A DNA stretch of 64,000 bases from Actinophytocola xanthii (GCF_001921205.1 NZ_MSIE01000008.1:171017-235016); one strand, 5' to 3'; positions 42,945-51,398 are shown, numbered from the stretch's first letter. The notes: generated from the letters alone by a model not told the origin. Program-made: numbers and translations.

Positions 42945-44738
42945 GTGGACGCAAGGATCTGGGCGCTTGCCGGGATCTCGCTCGTCACCGTGGCGACGTT
43001 CTACCTGGGCTACCGCTCCTCGCGCACGGCCAGCACCACCCAGGACTTCCTGGTCGCCCGGCGGACCGTGCGCTCGCGCCGCAACGCCGCCGCGGTGTCC
43101 GGGGAGTACCTGTCCGCGGCGTCGTTCCTCGGGGTCGCCGGCCTCGTGCTCAAGGACGGCGCCGACGCGCTGTGGTACCCGGTCGGCTTCACCGCTGGCT
43201 ACCTGGCGCTGATGCTGTTCGTGGCCGCACCGCTGCGCCGTTCCGGCGCGTACACGCTGCCCGACTTCTGCGAGGCCAGGCTCGGGTCCAGGGCGCTGCG
43301 CGGGCTCGCCGCGGCGTTCGTCGTGTTCATCGGGATCCTCTACGTGGTCCCGCAGCTGCAGGCGGCGGGCCTCGCGGTGTCCAACATCCTGCCGATCCCG
43401 ACCTGGGTCGGCTCGCTGGTCGTCACGGTCGTGGTGATCGTGAACGTGTTCGGCGGTGGGATGCGCGCGATCACGCTCGTGCAGGCCTTCCAGTACTGGC
43501 TCAAGCTGTTCGCGATCGCCGCGCCGACGTTGGTGCTGTGCATGCTGTTCATCGGCGGCGGTGGGCTGCGCGGCGGCCACGTCACGGGCCTGTCCGAGCC
43601 GCTGCCGCCCGTGTTCACCGAGCACACCACGCTGCGGATCGAGACCCCCGTGCTGCTCGAGGTCGAGGACACGGTGAACCTGGTCGCCAACGGCGTGGTG
43701 GACGGGGACAAGGTCTCCGGCTCGGCCTACTGGACCCCCCTCGGCAGCCCCTACGAGGTCGACGTCGGTACCGAGCTGCACTTCTACGAGGGCTCGGCGG
43801 TGCCGGTCGTGGTCGGCGCACCGATCACGAACGACCTCTGGCTGGCCCCCAGCACCTCGGGCAGCGACCTGGTCACCACGTACTCGCTGATGCTGGCGCT
43901 GTTCCTGGGCACGATGGGCCTGCCGCACGTCCTGGTCCGCTTCTACACCAACCCCGACGGCCGGGCCGCGCGCCGCACGACCCTGCACGTGTTGATGTTG
44001 CTCGGCCTGTTCTACCTGTTCCCGATCCTGCTCGGCGCGCTGTCCCGGCTGTACGTGCCGGAGCTGCTGGTGACCGGGTCGACCGACGCCGCCGTGCTCA
44101 AGCTGCCGACCAGGATCGCGCCCGGCCTGCTGGGCGAGATCCTCGGGGCGGTGCTGACCGCCGGTGCCTTCGCCGCGTTCCTGTCCACCTCCTCCGGGCT
44201 CGTCGTGAGCGTGTCGGGGGTGCTCTCGACCGACGTGCTGCGCGGGCGGGTCCGGGACTTCCGGTTCGCGACGGCGATCGCGGGCGGCGCGCCGCTGGCG
44301 CTGGCGATCGTGCTGCGTCCCTCGGACATCTCGCTGTCGGTCGGGATGTCCTTCGCCCTGGCGGCCTCGACGTTCTGCCCGGTGCTGTTGCTCGGGGTGT
44401 GGTGGCGCAAGCTGACCTGGGTGGGCGCCGCCGTAGGCATGGTCGTCGGCGGTGGCCTGGTGCTGGCCTCGCTGGTGCTCAACACGATCAGCGACTTCAC
44501 CGGGCGCTGGGCGCCCGCGATCCTCGGTCAGCCGGCGCTGATCACGGTGCCGATCGCGTTCCTGACGGTCATCGTGGTGAGCAAGGCGACGCCGGCCAGG
44601 ATGCCGGCCGATCTGGCGCAGATCCGGCTGCGGATGCACGCGCCGGACGGGTTGGGTTTCGTCCGGGACCGCGCGGTGGCCCGGTTCGGCACTCCCGAGG
44701 AGCGCGCGCGGATGACCGACGGCCGCCACCGCAGGTGA
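42945..44738 (+). CDS. Sodium:solute symporter (ActP-like), module 1
   Basis: 597 aa, GTG start. SSS-family signatures are strong: AVSGEYLSAASFLGVAGL, GTMGLPHVLVRFYTNP, FAAFLSTSSGLVVSVSG. Relatives include ActP (acetate) and monocarboxylate permeases. Between about residues 211 and 310 there is a roughly 95-residue beta-rich hydrophilic insert (for example TLRIETPVLLEVEDTVNLVANG) that is missing from the third symporter. It probably forms an external domain. Regulated by the preceding LytS/LytTR pair by inference. Confidence 0.9.
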   Translation: MDARIWALAGISLVTVATFYLGYRSSRTASTTQDFLVARRTVRSRRNAAAVSGEYLSAASFLGVAGLVLKDGADALWYPVGFTAGYLALMLFVAAPLRRSGAYTLPDFCEARLGSRALRGLAAAFVVFIGILYVVPQLQAAGLAVSNILPIPTWVGSLVVTVVVIVNVFGGGMRAITLVQAFQYWLKLFAIAAPTLVLCMLFIGGGGLRGGHVTGLSEPLPPVFTEHTTLRIETPVLLEVEDTVNLVANGVVDGDKVSGSAYWTPLGSPYEVDVGTELHFYEGSAVPVVVGAPITNDLWLAPSTSGSDLVTTYSLMLALFLGTMGLPHVLVRFYTNPDGRAARRTTLHVLMLLGLFYLFPILLGALSRLYVPELLVTGSTDAAVLKLPTRIAPGLLGEILGAVLTAGAFAAFLSTSSGLVVSVSGVLSTDVLRGRVRDFRFATAIAGGAPLALAIVLRPSDISLSVGMSFALAASTFCPVLLLGVWWRKLTWVGAAVGMVVGGGLVLASLVLNTISDFTGRWAPAILGQPALITVPIAFLTVIVVSKATPARMPADLAQIRLRMHAPDGLGFVRDRAVARFGTPEERARMTDGRHRR

Positions 44739-44742
44739 GATA

Positions 44743-44834
44743 CGAGCACTGTTCGAAACAGGCCGACGACCCGTGCTTTGCCGAGGTGAGGGATGTCCTT
44801 GACGGAGGTCGGCCGAGCTTTTGAACAGTGCTCG
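44743..44834. repeat. 92-bp inverted-repeat element between symporter modules
   Basis: The arms CGAGCACTGTTCGAAA (44743-44758) and TTTTGAACAGTGCTCG (44819-44834) match at 15 of 16 positions. A second pair, GGCCGAC (44761-44767) and GTCGGCC (44808-44814), lies inside. The rest is a 40-nt loop. There is no clear terminator T tract. It could be a structured RNA, a protein-binding palindrome or a relic of a small mobile element. It lies in the gap between two operons. Confidence 0.8.
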
Positions 44835-44894
44835 GCGTGAGGTGGGTGGGATTACCATCTACCCCAGCCCCGGCCGCCGATGATGGGAGCGCTG

Positions 44895-45986
44895 ATGGCG
44901 GTGTCCGCCGAACGAGCGCCTGATCCCGCGCCGGCCAGGTCCCGGCGGCGTCGGCCGCGGCCCGACCCGGTGTCGGTGCTCAACGCGGCTCGCGGCATCG
45001 CCGACGAGCTGCGGGAGGGCCTCGGCGGCTCCGGTGCCCGTACCGCGGCACGTGGGGTGCGCCGGCTGCTGGAGGTCGACTGCGTCGGTCTCGCCGACCT
45101 GTCCGGGCGTCCGGTGTGGGCGCCGGCGCCCCCGCCGGCCGAGGGCGCCGCGGCCGCCGACGCCCTGGTGGAGCAGGTACTCCACACCGAGACCAAGGCC
45201 GGACGCCCGCCGCTGCTCGCGCTGCCGCTGCTGGTCCACCACGAGCTCGCCGGCGTACTGGTGGTGTTCGGCAACGCCCGGCGCTCGGCCGTGCGCGAGG
45301 CCGCCGCCTGGATCGTGCTCGCGCTGGAGCGCGGGCGGCTCGAGGCGTCGGCCGAGCAGGCGGCGCAGGCCGAGCTGCGCGCACTGCGGGCGGAGATCTC
45401 GCCGCACTTCGTCTACAACGCGCTCACCGTGATCTCGTCGCTGGTCAGCTCCGAGCCGGACCGTTCCCGCGACCTGATGATCGACTTCGCCGACTACATC
45501 CGCTACAGCCTGGCCCGGCACGGCGAGTACACGACGGTCGCCGACGAGTTTCACGCGATCGAGACCTACCTCGCGCTGCAGCGCGCCGTGCTCGGCGAGC
45601 GGTTGGCCGTGCAGGTCAGGGTCGCGCCCGAGGTGCTGGCGGTGGCCGTGCCGTACCTGGTGCTGCAACCGCTGGTGGAGAACGCGATCCGGCACGGCAT
45701 CGAGCCGCGGCCGGGCACCGGGCACGTGCTGGTGCGGGGTGAGGCCGAGGGCAACGACTGTGTGATCAGCGTCGAGGACGACGGTCTCGGGATGGACCCG
45801 CGGCTGGCCGAGGAGATCCTCGCCGGCCGAGGCGGCGGCGACAGCGTCGGGCTGGCGAACGTGGACCGGCGGCTGCGGCACGTCTACGGGTCCTGGTACG
45901 GCCTGGTCGTGGAGACCGCACCGGGCGCGGGCACACGTGTCGTGGTGCGGATCCCCCGCTTCCAGCCCGGGGTGATGCCGGGATGA
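44895..45986 (+). CDS. LytS-type sensor histidine kinase, module 2
   Basis: 363 aa, ATG at 44895. A basic leader is followed by a GAF-like domain without the Cys-x5-Cys motif of module 1. There is no transmembrane helix, so this kinase is cytosolic. The phospho-acceptor His is near residue 171 in EISPHFVYNALTVISSL, followed by LVENAIRHG and DDGLGMD. Clearly paralogous to the kinase at 39380-40657. It overlaps its regulator as ATGA. Signal unknown; carboxylate sensing is an inference from the linked symporter. Confidence 0.9.
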   Translation: MAVSAERAPDPAPARSRRRRPRPDPVSVLNAARGIADELREGLGGSGARTAARGVRRLLEVDCVGLADLSGRPVWAPAPPPAEGAAAADALVEQVLHTETKAGRPPLLALPLLVHHELAGVLVVFGNARRSAVREAAAWIVLALERGRLEASAEQAAQAELRALRAEISPHFVYNALTVISSLVSSEPDRSRDLMIDFADYIRYSLARHGEYTTVADEFHAIETYLALQRAVLGERLAVQVRVAPEVLAVAVPYLVLQPLVENAIRHGIEPRPGTGHVLVRGEAEGNDCVISVEDDGLGMDPRLAEEILAGRGGGDSVGLANVDRRLRHVYGSWYGLVVETAPGAGTRVVVRIPRFQPGVMPG

Positions 45987-46762
45987 GCGGTTTCGCCGTG
46001 CTGGCGGTGGACGACGTCCCGCCGGCACTCGACGACCTCTGCCGCCTGCTGCGCGCCGCACCCGAGGTCGACGAGGTGGTGGGCGCGGGCGACCCGATCT
46101 CGGCCCTGCGCATGATCCAGAACGGCCGGTTCGACGCGGTGTTCCTGGACATCTCGATGCCCGGACTGGACGGCCTGGAGCTGGCCGCGCTGTTGGCCAA
46201 GCTCAGCGAACCGCCGGCGATCGTGTTCGTCACTGCCTACGAACAGCACGCGGTGGCGGCCTTCGGCGTGGGGGCGGTGGACTACCTGCTCAAGCCGGTC
46301 CGCGCGGAACGCCTGTCGGACGCGCTCGCCAGGATCACGCGGATGCGGCCGACCGCCGCGGCGGCCGGACCCGCCGAGCCCCCCTCGCCGCCGACCCCGG
46401 ACGCCATGGCCGCGCTCCCCGTGGAGCAGGCCGGCCGCACCCGCTACGTCCGGCGCGGCGAGGTCCGGTTCGTCGAGGCACACGGGGACTACGTGCGGCT
46501 GCATGCGATGTCCGGCGTACACGTGGTGCGGATGCCGATCTCGCGGCTGGAGGAGTACTGGGAGCCGGCGGGTTTCCTCCGCGTGCACCGGAGCTTCCTG
46601 GTCTCGCTGGACGCGGTGCGGGAGCTGCGCAGCGACTCGGTCGGCGGGCTGCTGGCCCACACCGAGCTGGGCGACGTGCCGGTGAGCCGTCGGCACGCCA
46701 GAGAACTGCGGGACCGCCTGCTGGCCGCGGCCAAACGCGGCCAGCTGGACTGGCGGAGCTGA
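45983..46762 (+). CDS. LytTR-family response regulator, module 2
   Basis: 259 aa. Receiver domain with Asp56 (AVFLDISMPGLDG), conserved Lys in YLLKPVR. The linker is Ala/Pro-rich, and the LytTR domain begins around residue 150 (GRTRYVRRGEVRFVEAHGDY, then RVHRSFLVSLDAV). It ends in VPVSRRHARELRDRLL. Same architecture as the module 1 regulator. Encoded after its kinase and followed 1 nt later by the small membrane gene. Confidence 0.9.
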   Translation: MSGFAVLAVDDVPPALDDLCRLLRAAPEVDEVVGAGDPISALRMIQNGRFDAVFLDISMPGLDGLELAALLAKLSEPPAIVFVTAYEQHAVAAFGVGAVDYLLKPVRAERLSDALARITRMRPTAAAAGPAEPPSPPTPDAMAALPVEQAGRTRYVRRGEVRFVEAHGDYVRLHAMSGVHVVRMPISRLEEYWEPAGFLRVHRSFLVSLDAVRELRSDSVGGLLAHTELGDVPVSRRHARELRDRLLAAAKRGQLDWRS

Positions 46763-46763
46763 G

Positions 46764-47114
46764 GTGCCGGGCCACAAGCGCGTCGCGGTGATGAGCCCGC
46801 AGACCCGCCTCGCCCACTCCCGGCGGCGCCTCCGTGGTCGGTGGCGGGTGCCCAAGCTCGACCCGGTCGGTGCGGAACGGGCCGCCGAGCTCTACCGCCG
46901 GCAGCGGACGCTGGCCGTCGCGCCGCTGGTCGTGCTGTTCGTCGGGATTCTCGGTCTGCCGCTGGTGTTCGCGCTGTTCCCGGGACTGGACGAGCTGCGG
47001 GTGCTCGGGGTCCCGGTCTCGTGGCTCGCGCTCGCCCTGTTGCCCTATCCCGCGCTGACCGCGCTGGCCGCCTGGCACCTGCGGCGGGCCGAGGACGCCG
47101 AGGACCTCGAGTGA
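46764..47114 (+). CDS. DUF485-like small symporter partner, module 2
   Basis: 116 aa, GTG start. A basic cytoplasmic leader (RLRGRWRVPKLDPVGAERA) is followed by two transmembrane helices (TLAVAPLVVLFVGILGLPLVF and SWLALALLPYPALTALAAW) and an acidic end (EDAEDLE). The same arrangement as the module 1 partner, with little sequence identity. Its stop overlaps the symporter start as GTGA. Proposed to associate with that symporter. Confidence 0.78.
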   Translation: MPGHKRVAVMSPQTRLAHSRRRLRGRWRVPKLDPVGAERAAELYRRQRTLAVAPLVVLFVGILGLPLVFALFPGLDELRVLGVPVSWLALALLPYPALTALAAWHLRRAEDAEDLE

Positions 47115-48811
47115 TCATCGCCTTCGCGGTGGCCCCGGTCGTGCTGGTCACGTTGCTGATCGGGTTGCGTGGGGTGGCCGCGATGCGCAGCACCTCCGAC
47201 TTCCTGGTCGCCTCGCGCCAGGTCTCGCCGCTGCTCAACTCGGCGGCGGTCGCGGGGGAGTACCTCTCGGCGGCGAGCTTCCTCGGCGTGGCCGGGCTCG
47301 TGGTCAAGGACGGCATCGGTTCGCTCTGGTATCCGGTGGGCTTCACCGCGGGGTACATCGCGATGCTGGTGCTGGTGGCCGCCCCGATGCGCCGCTCGGG
47401 CGCGTTGACCGTGCCCGACTTCGCCGAGGCCCGGCTCGCCTCGCCGGCGTTGCGGCGGACCACGGCCGTGGTCATCCTGGTGATCGGCGGGCTGTACCTG
47501 GTGCCGCAGTTCCGGACGGCGGGGCTGGTGCTCAGCGTGGTCAGCGAGACGCCGTACTGGGTGGGCGTGGTGATCGCCGGCACCGGCGTGGCGATCACGT
47601 TGGCACTGGGCGGGATGCGCGCGGCGACCTACGTGCAGGCGTTCCAGTTCGTGCTCAAGCTGGTGCTGTTCATCGTTCCGGCGATCTGGCTGCTGGTCCA
47701 GGTCGGCCCGGCGGTGCGGCACGAGGCCGTGCACCCGGTCGAGTTCACCGAGTTCCACCGGGACACCAGGGTGGTCTTCCGGGTCGGCACGGCGCTGGAG
47801 TTCACCGAGCCGACGCCGGTGCGGGTGGGCCGCGAGACCCAGGTCCGCACCGGGCACTGGGAGGTTCCCGCCGGTACGGCGGTGGTCTTCCCCGAGGGGG
47901 CCGCCGTACCCGACGTGTCCGGCGAGGCGAGGCCCGGCGGTGACGAGTGGGAGCGTCCGCTGCTCGACCTGGCCGATGCCGGCCACCCGCTGCTGTCGAC
48001 GTGGGCGCTCGTCGTCGCGCTGGCGCTGGGCACGATGGGCCTGCCACACGTGATCATGCGCTTCCACACCAGCCCCGACGGCCGGGCTGCCCGGCGCACC
48101 GCGGCCATCACCGTCGGGTTGCTGAGCGTGTTCTACCTGTTCCCCGGGATCTACGGCGTGCTCGGCCGGGTCCTCGTGCCGCAGCTGTACCTGTCGGGTG
48201 CGACGGACACGGCCGTCGTCGCGCTGCCCGCCCAGGTCGACACGGGCTGGCCCGGCGCGACGTTCACCGCATTGCTGACCGGCGGCGCGTTCGCCGCGTT
48301 CCTGGCCACGTCGCTGGGGCTGGTCCTCGTGGTCTCCGGCGCGATCTCCCACGACCTGTTGCCGGGTGGGTTGGGACGTCTGCGGGTCACGGTGCTGGCC
48401 GTGTCCGCGGTGGTGGTCCTGCTGGCCCTCTCGGCGATCCGGCTGGACGCCGGGGTCCTGGTCACCTGGGGCTTCACCGTTGCCGCGTCGACGTTCTGCC
48501 CGCTGCTGGTGCTGGGCATCTGGTGGTCCCGGCTGACCGTGGCCGGCGCGATGTCCGGCGTGCTGGTGGGCCTGTTCGCGTCGTCCGGGGCGATCGTGTG
48601 CACGCTCCTCGGGGTGCCGGTCTCCGGCTGGCCGGCGATCCTGGTCGCCCAGCCAGCCCCCTGGTCGGTCCCCCTGGCGTTCGCGACGATGATCGTCGTC
48701 TCGCTGCGTGGCCGCCCGCCGTCCTGGTCCCGCACGGCCATGCTCCGCCTGCACCTCAACGAGGACCGGGTCGAGACGCCGGCCGCCCGCCTACGCGCCC
48801 TGCGTGGCTGA
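47111..48811 (+). CDS. Sodium:solute symporter (ActP-like), module 2
   Basis: 566 aa from a GTG at 47111. SSS signatures are clear: VAGEYLSAASFLGVAGLVVK, GTMGLPHVIMRFHTSP, FAAFLATSLGLVLVVSG. Residues about 197-292 form a hydrophilic, beta-rich insert (TRVVFRVGTALEF, GHWEVPAGTAVVF) like that of the module 1 symporter, and absent from the third symporter. It probably carries a small carboxylate with sodium. Coupled to its partner and, by inference, to the LytS/LytTR pair upstream. Confidence 0.9.
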   Translation: MIIAFAVAPVVLVTLLIGLRGVAAMRSTSDFLVASRQVSPLLNSAAVAGEYLSAASFLGVAGLVVKDGIGSLWYPVGFTAGYIAMLVLVAAPMRRSGALTVPDFAEARLASPALRRTTAVVILVIGGLYLVPQFRTAGLVLSVVSETPYWVGVVIAGTGVAITLALGGMRAATYVQAFQFVLKLVLFIVPAIWLLVQVGPAVRHEAVHPVEFTEFHRDTRVVFRVGTALEFTEPTPVRVGRETQVRTGHWEVPAGTAVVFPEGAAVPDVSGEARPGGDEWERPLLDLADAGHPLLSTWALVVALALGTMGLPHVIMRFHTSPDGRAARRTAAITVGLLSVFYLFPGIYGVLGRVLVPQLYLSGATDTAVVALPAQVDTGWPGATFTALLTGGAFAAFLATSLGLVLVVSGAISHDLLPGGLGRLRVTVLAVSAVVVLLALSAIRLDAGVLVTWGFTVAASTFCPLLVLGIWWSRLTVAGAMSGVLVGLFASSGAIVCTLLGVPVSGWPAILVAQPAPWSVPLAFATMIVVSLRGRPPSWSRTAMLRLHLNEDRVETPAARLRALRG

Positions 48812-48866
48812 CCACCGTCGACTCGTTGACCAGAACGTGACCTGGGCCACTCGACCCGGCCAACCC

Positions 48867-48888
48867 ACCGTTCGTCGACCGTTCGTCG
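48867..48888. promoter_or_regulatory. Tandem LytTR-type half-sites upstream of actP
   Basis: ACCGTTCGTCG is repeated exactly twice head to tail (48867-48877, 48878-48888). The core ACCGTTCGT fits the published LytTR half-site [TA][AC][CA]GTTN[AG][TG] at all nine positions in both copies. Spacing is 11 bp start to start, one helical turn. The usual LytTR spacing is about two turns, so the geometry is atypical. The repeats lie about 65-85 nt before the predicted transcription start. Confidence 0.6.
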
Positions 48889-48916
48889 TGGCTGCCTGCG
48901 GTTGATCCGAGGATGA

Positions 48917-48945
48917 TTCAACTCACTCCACGTACTTCCTAGGGT
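48917..48945 (+). promoter_or_regulatory. Candidate promoter of the DUF485-actP operon
   Basis: TTCAAC (48917-48922) and TAGGGT (48940-48945) are separated by exactly 17 bp, a housekeeping-type -35/-10 pair. Transcription would start near 48952, leaving a leader of about 33 nt with an AGGAGG ribosome site before the GTG at 48985. Confidence 0.5.
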
Positions 48946-48984
48946 CGTGTGCACGTTTTTGCTCCACAGCCCACAGGAGGCACT

Positions 48985-49329
48985 GTGAGTAGCACCGACC
49001 AGGACACGACGCCGACGTCGGGTCCCGATTGGGCAACCATCCAGGAAAGCGCAGAGTTCACGCAGTTACGCAAGCGGCTCCGCGGCTTCGTCTTCCCGAT
49101 GACCGCCGCATTCCTCGCCTGGTACCTGCTCTATGTGCTGCTGTCCGACTACGCGCACGACTTCATGTCGACCAAGGTCGTCGGCAACATCAACGTCGGC
49201 CTGATCTTCGGGCTGCTGCAGTTCGTGTCCACGTTCCTCATCACGAGCCTGTACGTGCGCCACGCCAACCGGAAGCTCGACCCGGTCGCGGAGAAGATCC
49301 GTGAGGACATCGAGGGAGGCCGGCAGTGA
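48985..49329 (+). CDS. DUF485 membrane protein, partner of ActP
   Basis: 114 aa from a GTG with CAGGAGG 4 nt upstream. FTQLRKRLRGFVFPMTAAFLAWYLLYVLLSDY, followed by a second helix (LIFGLLQFVSTFLITSLYV), fits the DUF485 family well. DUF485 genes stand directly before actP in many bacteria, including E. coli yjcH. The stop overlaps the symporter start as GTGA. Probably needed for assembly or stability of the permease. Confidence 0.9.
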   Translation: MSSTDQDTTPTSGPDWATIQESAEFTQLRKRLRGFVFPMTAAFLAWYLLYVLLSDYAHDFMSTKVVGNINVGLIFGLLQFVSTFLITSLYVRHANRKLDPVAEKIREDIEGGRQ

Positions 49330-50966
49330 GTATCCCCATGGCCCAGGGCGGCGTCGAGGGCAGCAACCCGTGGCTGAACATGGGCATCTTCGGCCTCTTC
49401 GTGGTGATCACGCTGGTGATCGTGTTCCGCGCCAGCCGTTCCTCGAAGACCGCCGTCGACTACTACGCGGCCGGCCATTCGTTCACGGGGGCGCAGAACG
49501 GCATCGCGATCTCCGGTGACTACCTCTCGGCCGCGTCGTTCCTCGGCATCGCCGGCGCGATCGCGCTGAACGGCTACGACGGCTTCCTCTACTCGATCGG
49601 CTTCCTGGTGGCCTGGCTGATCGCCCTGCTGCTGGTCGCCGAGCTGTTGCGCAACACCGGCAAGTACACGATGGGCGACGTCCTGGCCTTCCGGATGCGC
49701 CAGCGCCCGGTTCGCGCGGCCGCGGCCACCTCGACGCTGGTGGTCTCGTTCTTCTACCTGCTGGCCCAGATGGCCGGTGCCGGTGGCCTCGTCGCCCTGC
49801 TGCTGGGCATCGAGAACAAGACCGGTCAGGCCCTGGTGATCGCGGTCGTCGGCGCGATCATGATCGTTTACGTGATCATCGGCGGCATGCGCGGCACGAC
49901 CTGGGTGCAGATCATCAAGGCGGCGCTGCTGATCGTGGGTGCCGGGGTGATGACCCTGTGGGTGCTCGGCAAGTTCGGGTTCAACCTGTCCAGCCTGCTC
50001 GGCAACGCCGTGGCCAAGGTCGGCGAGGGCGGCGAGCGACTGCTCAACCCCGGCGGCCAGTACGGCCTGACCGGCACCAGCAAGCTCGACTTCGTCTCGC
50101 TGGCGCTCGCCCTGGTCCTCGGCACGGCCGGCCTGCCGCACATCCTGATGCGGTTCTACACGGTGCCCACGGCCAAGGAGGCCCGCAAGTCGGTGGTCTG
50201 GGCGATCTGGCTGATCGGCATCTTCTACCTGTTCACCCTGGTCCTCGGCTACGGCGCCGGCGCGCTGGTCGGCGCGGACACGATCGCCGCGGCACCGGGT
50301 GGGCAGAACTCGGCGGCACCGCTGCTGGCCTACGCGCTGGGCGGAACGGTGCTGCTCGGCATCATCGCCGCGGTCGCGTTCGCCACGATCCTCGCGGTCG
50401 TCGCCGGGCTGACGATCACCGCGTCGGCCTCGTTCGCGCACGACATCTACGCGAACGTGATCAAGCGCGGCACGGTCGACGACAAGGCCCAGGAGGTGCG
50501 GGTCGCCCGGATCACGGCGCTGGTCATCGGCGCGGTGGCGATCCTCGGCGGCATCGTGGCGAACGGCCAGAACATCGCGTTCCTGGTCGCCCTGGCGTTC
50601 GCGGTGGCGGCGTCGGCCAACCTGCCGACGATCATCTACTCGCTGTTCTGGAAGCGGTTCAACACCAGCGGCGCCCTCTGGAGCATCTACGGCGGTCTGA
50701 CGATCTGCCTCGTGCTGATCGTCTTCTCGCCCGCGGTCTCCGGGAAGCCGGTGAACCCGAAGACCGGCAAGAGCCCGTCGATGCTGCAGGACGTCGACTT
50801 CCACTGGTTCCCGCTGGACAACCCGGGCCTGGTCTCGATCCCCGCGGCCTTCCTGCTCGGTTACCTCGGAACCATCTTCTCCAAGGAGCGCAACGACGCG
50901 AAGTACGCCGAGATGGAGGTCCGCTCGCTGACCGGCGCCCACGCCGAGAAGGCGGTTGCCCACTAA
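49326..50966 (+). CDS. actP: Cation/acetate symporter
   Basis: 546 aa with about 13 transmembrane helices. ISGDYLSAASFLGIAGAIAL, GTAGLPHILMRFYTVP and TILAVVAGLTITASASFAHD are conventional ActP sequences. It lacks the external insert of the other two symporters and is the closest of the three to E. coli ActP (acetate and glycolate uptake). Co-transcribed with DUF485, with a strong terminator after it. Possibly controlled by LytTR boxes about 100 nt upstream of DUF485. Confidence 0.92.
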   Translation: MSIPMAQGGVEGSNPWLNMGIFGLFVVITLVIVFRASRSSKTAVDYYAAGHSFTGAQNGIAISGDYLSAASFLGIAGAIALNGYDGFLYSIGFLVAWLIALLLVAELLRNTGKYTMGDVLAFRMRQRPVRAAAATSTLVVSFFYLLAQMAGAGGLVALLLGIENKTGQALVIAVVGAIMIVYVIIGGMRGTTWVQIIKAALLIVGAGVMTLWVLGKFGFNLSSLLGNAVAKVGEGGERLLNPGGQYGLTGTSKLDFVSLALALVLGTAGLPHILMRFYTVPTAKEARKSVVWAIWLIGIFYLFTLVLGYGAGALVGADTIAAAPGGQNSAAPLLAYALGGTVLLGIIAAVAFATILAVVAGLTITASASFAHDIYANVIKRGTVDDKAQEVRVARITALVIGAVAILGGIVANGQNIAFLVALAFAVAASANLPTIIYSLFWKRFNTSGALWSIYGGLTICLVLIVFSPAVSGKPVNPKTGKSPSMLQDVDFHWFPLDNPGLVSIPAAFLLGYLGTIFSKERNDAKYAEMEVRSLTGAHAEKAVAH

Positions 50967-50982
50967 ACGACCAACCCCCACT

Positions 50983-51018
50983 GTGGCCCCCGACTCCGCC
51001 CCCAGAGTCGGGGGCCAC
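50983..51018. terminator. Strong bidirectional hairpin after actP
   Basis: GTGGCCCCCGACTC (50983-50996) and GAGTCGGGGGCCAC (51005-51018) pair perfectly over 14 bp around an 8-nt loop. CCTATTT follows on the plus strand. It sits between the actP stop and the end of the convergent gene at 51020. Confidence 0.85.
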
Positions 51019-51019
51019 C

Positions 51020-51298
51020 CTATTTCGCCACGATCCTGTCCTCCCGGGCCAGAACCTCCCATCCGACACCCGTCCTGCCCAGCACGAACACCGACCGCAT
51101 CGAGTGGTCGATCTCGAGCGGCTCCCCGTCCGCGGTGGCCGCGTCCACGGCCACGTGCGCGAACGCGAGCTCCGGCTCCGGAAACCACACCCCGGTCACC
51201 TCGTACCGGGCGAACTGCCCGTTGTCGCTGGCGTTGAACGCATCCCGCGCCCCGGCGACAGCGCGCTCCACACCCGCCCTGTCCTCGTCCCCGTCCAT
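51020..51298 (-). CDS. SnoaL/NTF2-like protein, shortened
   Basis: 92 aa from the ATG at 51298. Upstream GTG (51322) and TTG (51337) starts are possible. The N-terminal helix (DRAGVERAVAGARDAFNAS) and the C-terminal strands (LAFAHVAVDAAT, MRSVFVLGRTGVGWEVLARED) match SgcJ/SnoaL-like proteins. The middle of the cone fold, usually about 30-40 residues, is missing. It may be an internally deleted, possibly non-functional copy. Convergent with actP. Confidence 0.6.
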   Translation of the reverse strand: MDGDEDRAGVERAVAGARDAFNASDNGQFARYEVTGVWFPEPELAFAHVAVDAATADGEPLEIDHSMRSVFVLGRTGVGWEVLAREDRIVAK

Positions 51299-51398
51299 GC
51301 CACCGAACTCTTCACGCTGCACCGCGGACGAGGTCAAGCGGCGTGCAACCGTCGTCGGCGGGTCCGCGTAGAAGGGGCGAGAAACAGGAGGTGGCCGG

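Noticed and set aside
42921..51188. Several 500-680-codon minus-strand open frames across the symporter genes
   Set aside because: They are rich in Asp, His, Arg and Gly without hydrophobic segments, and overlap three well-defined SSS permeases.
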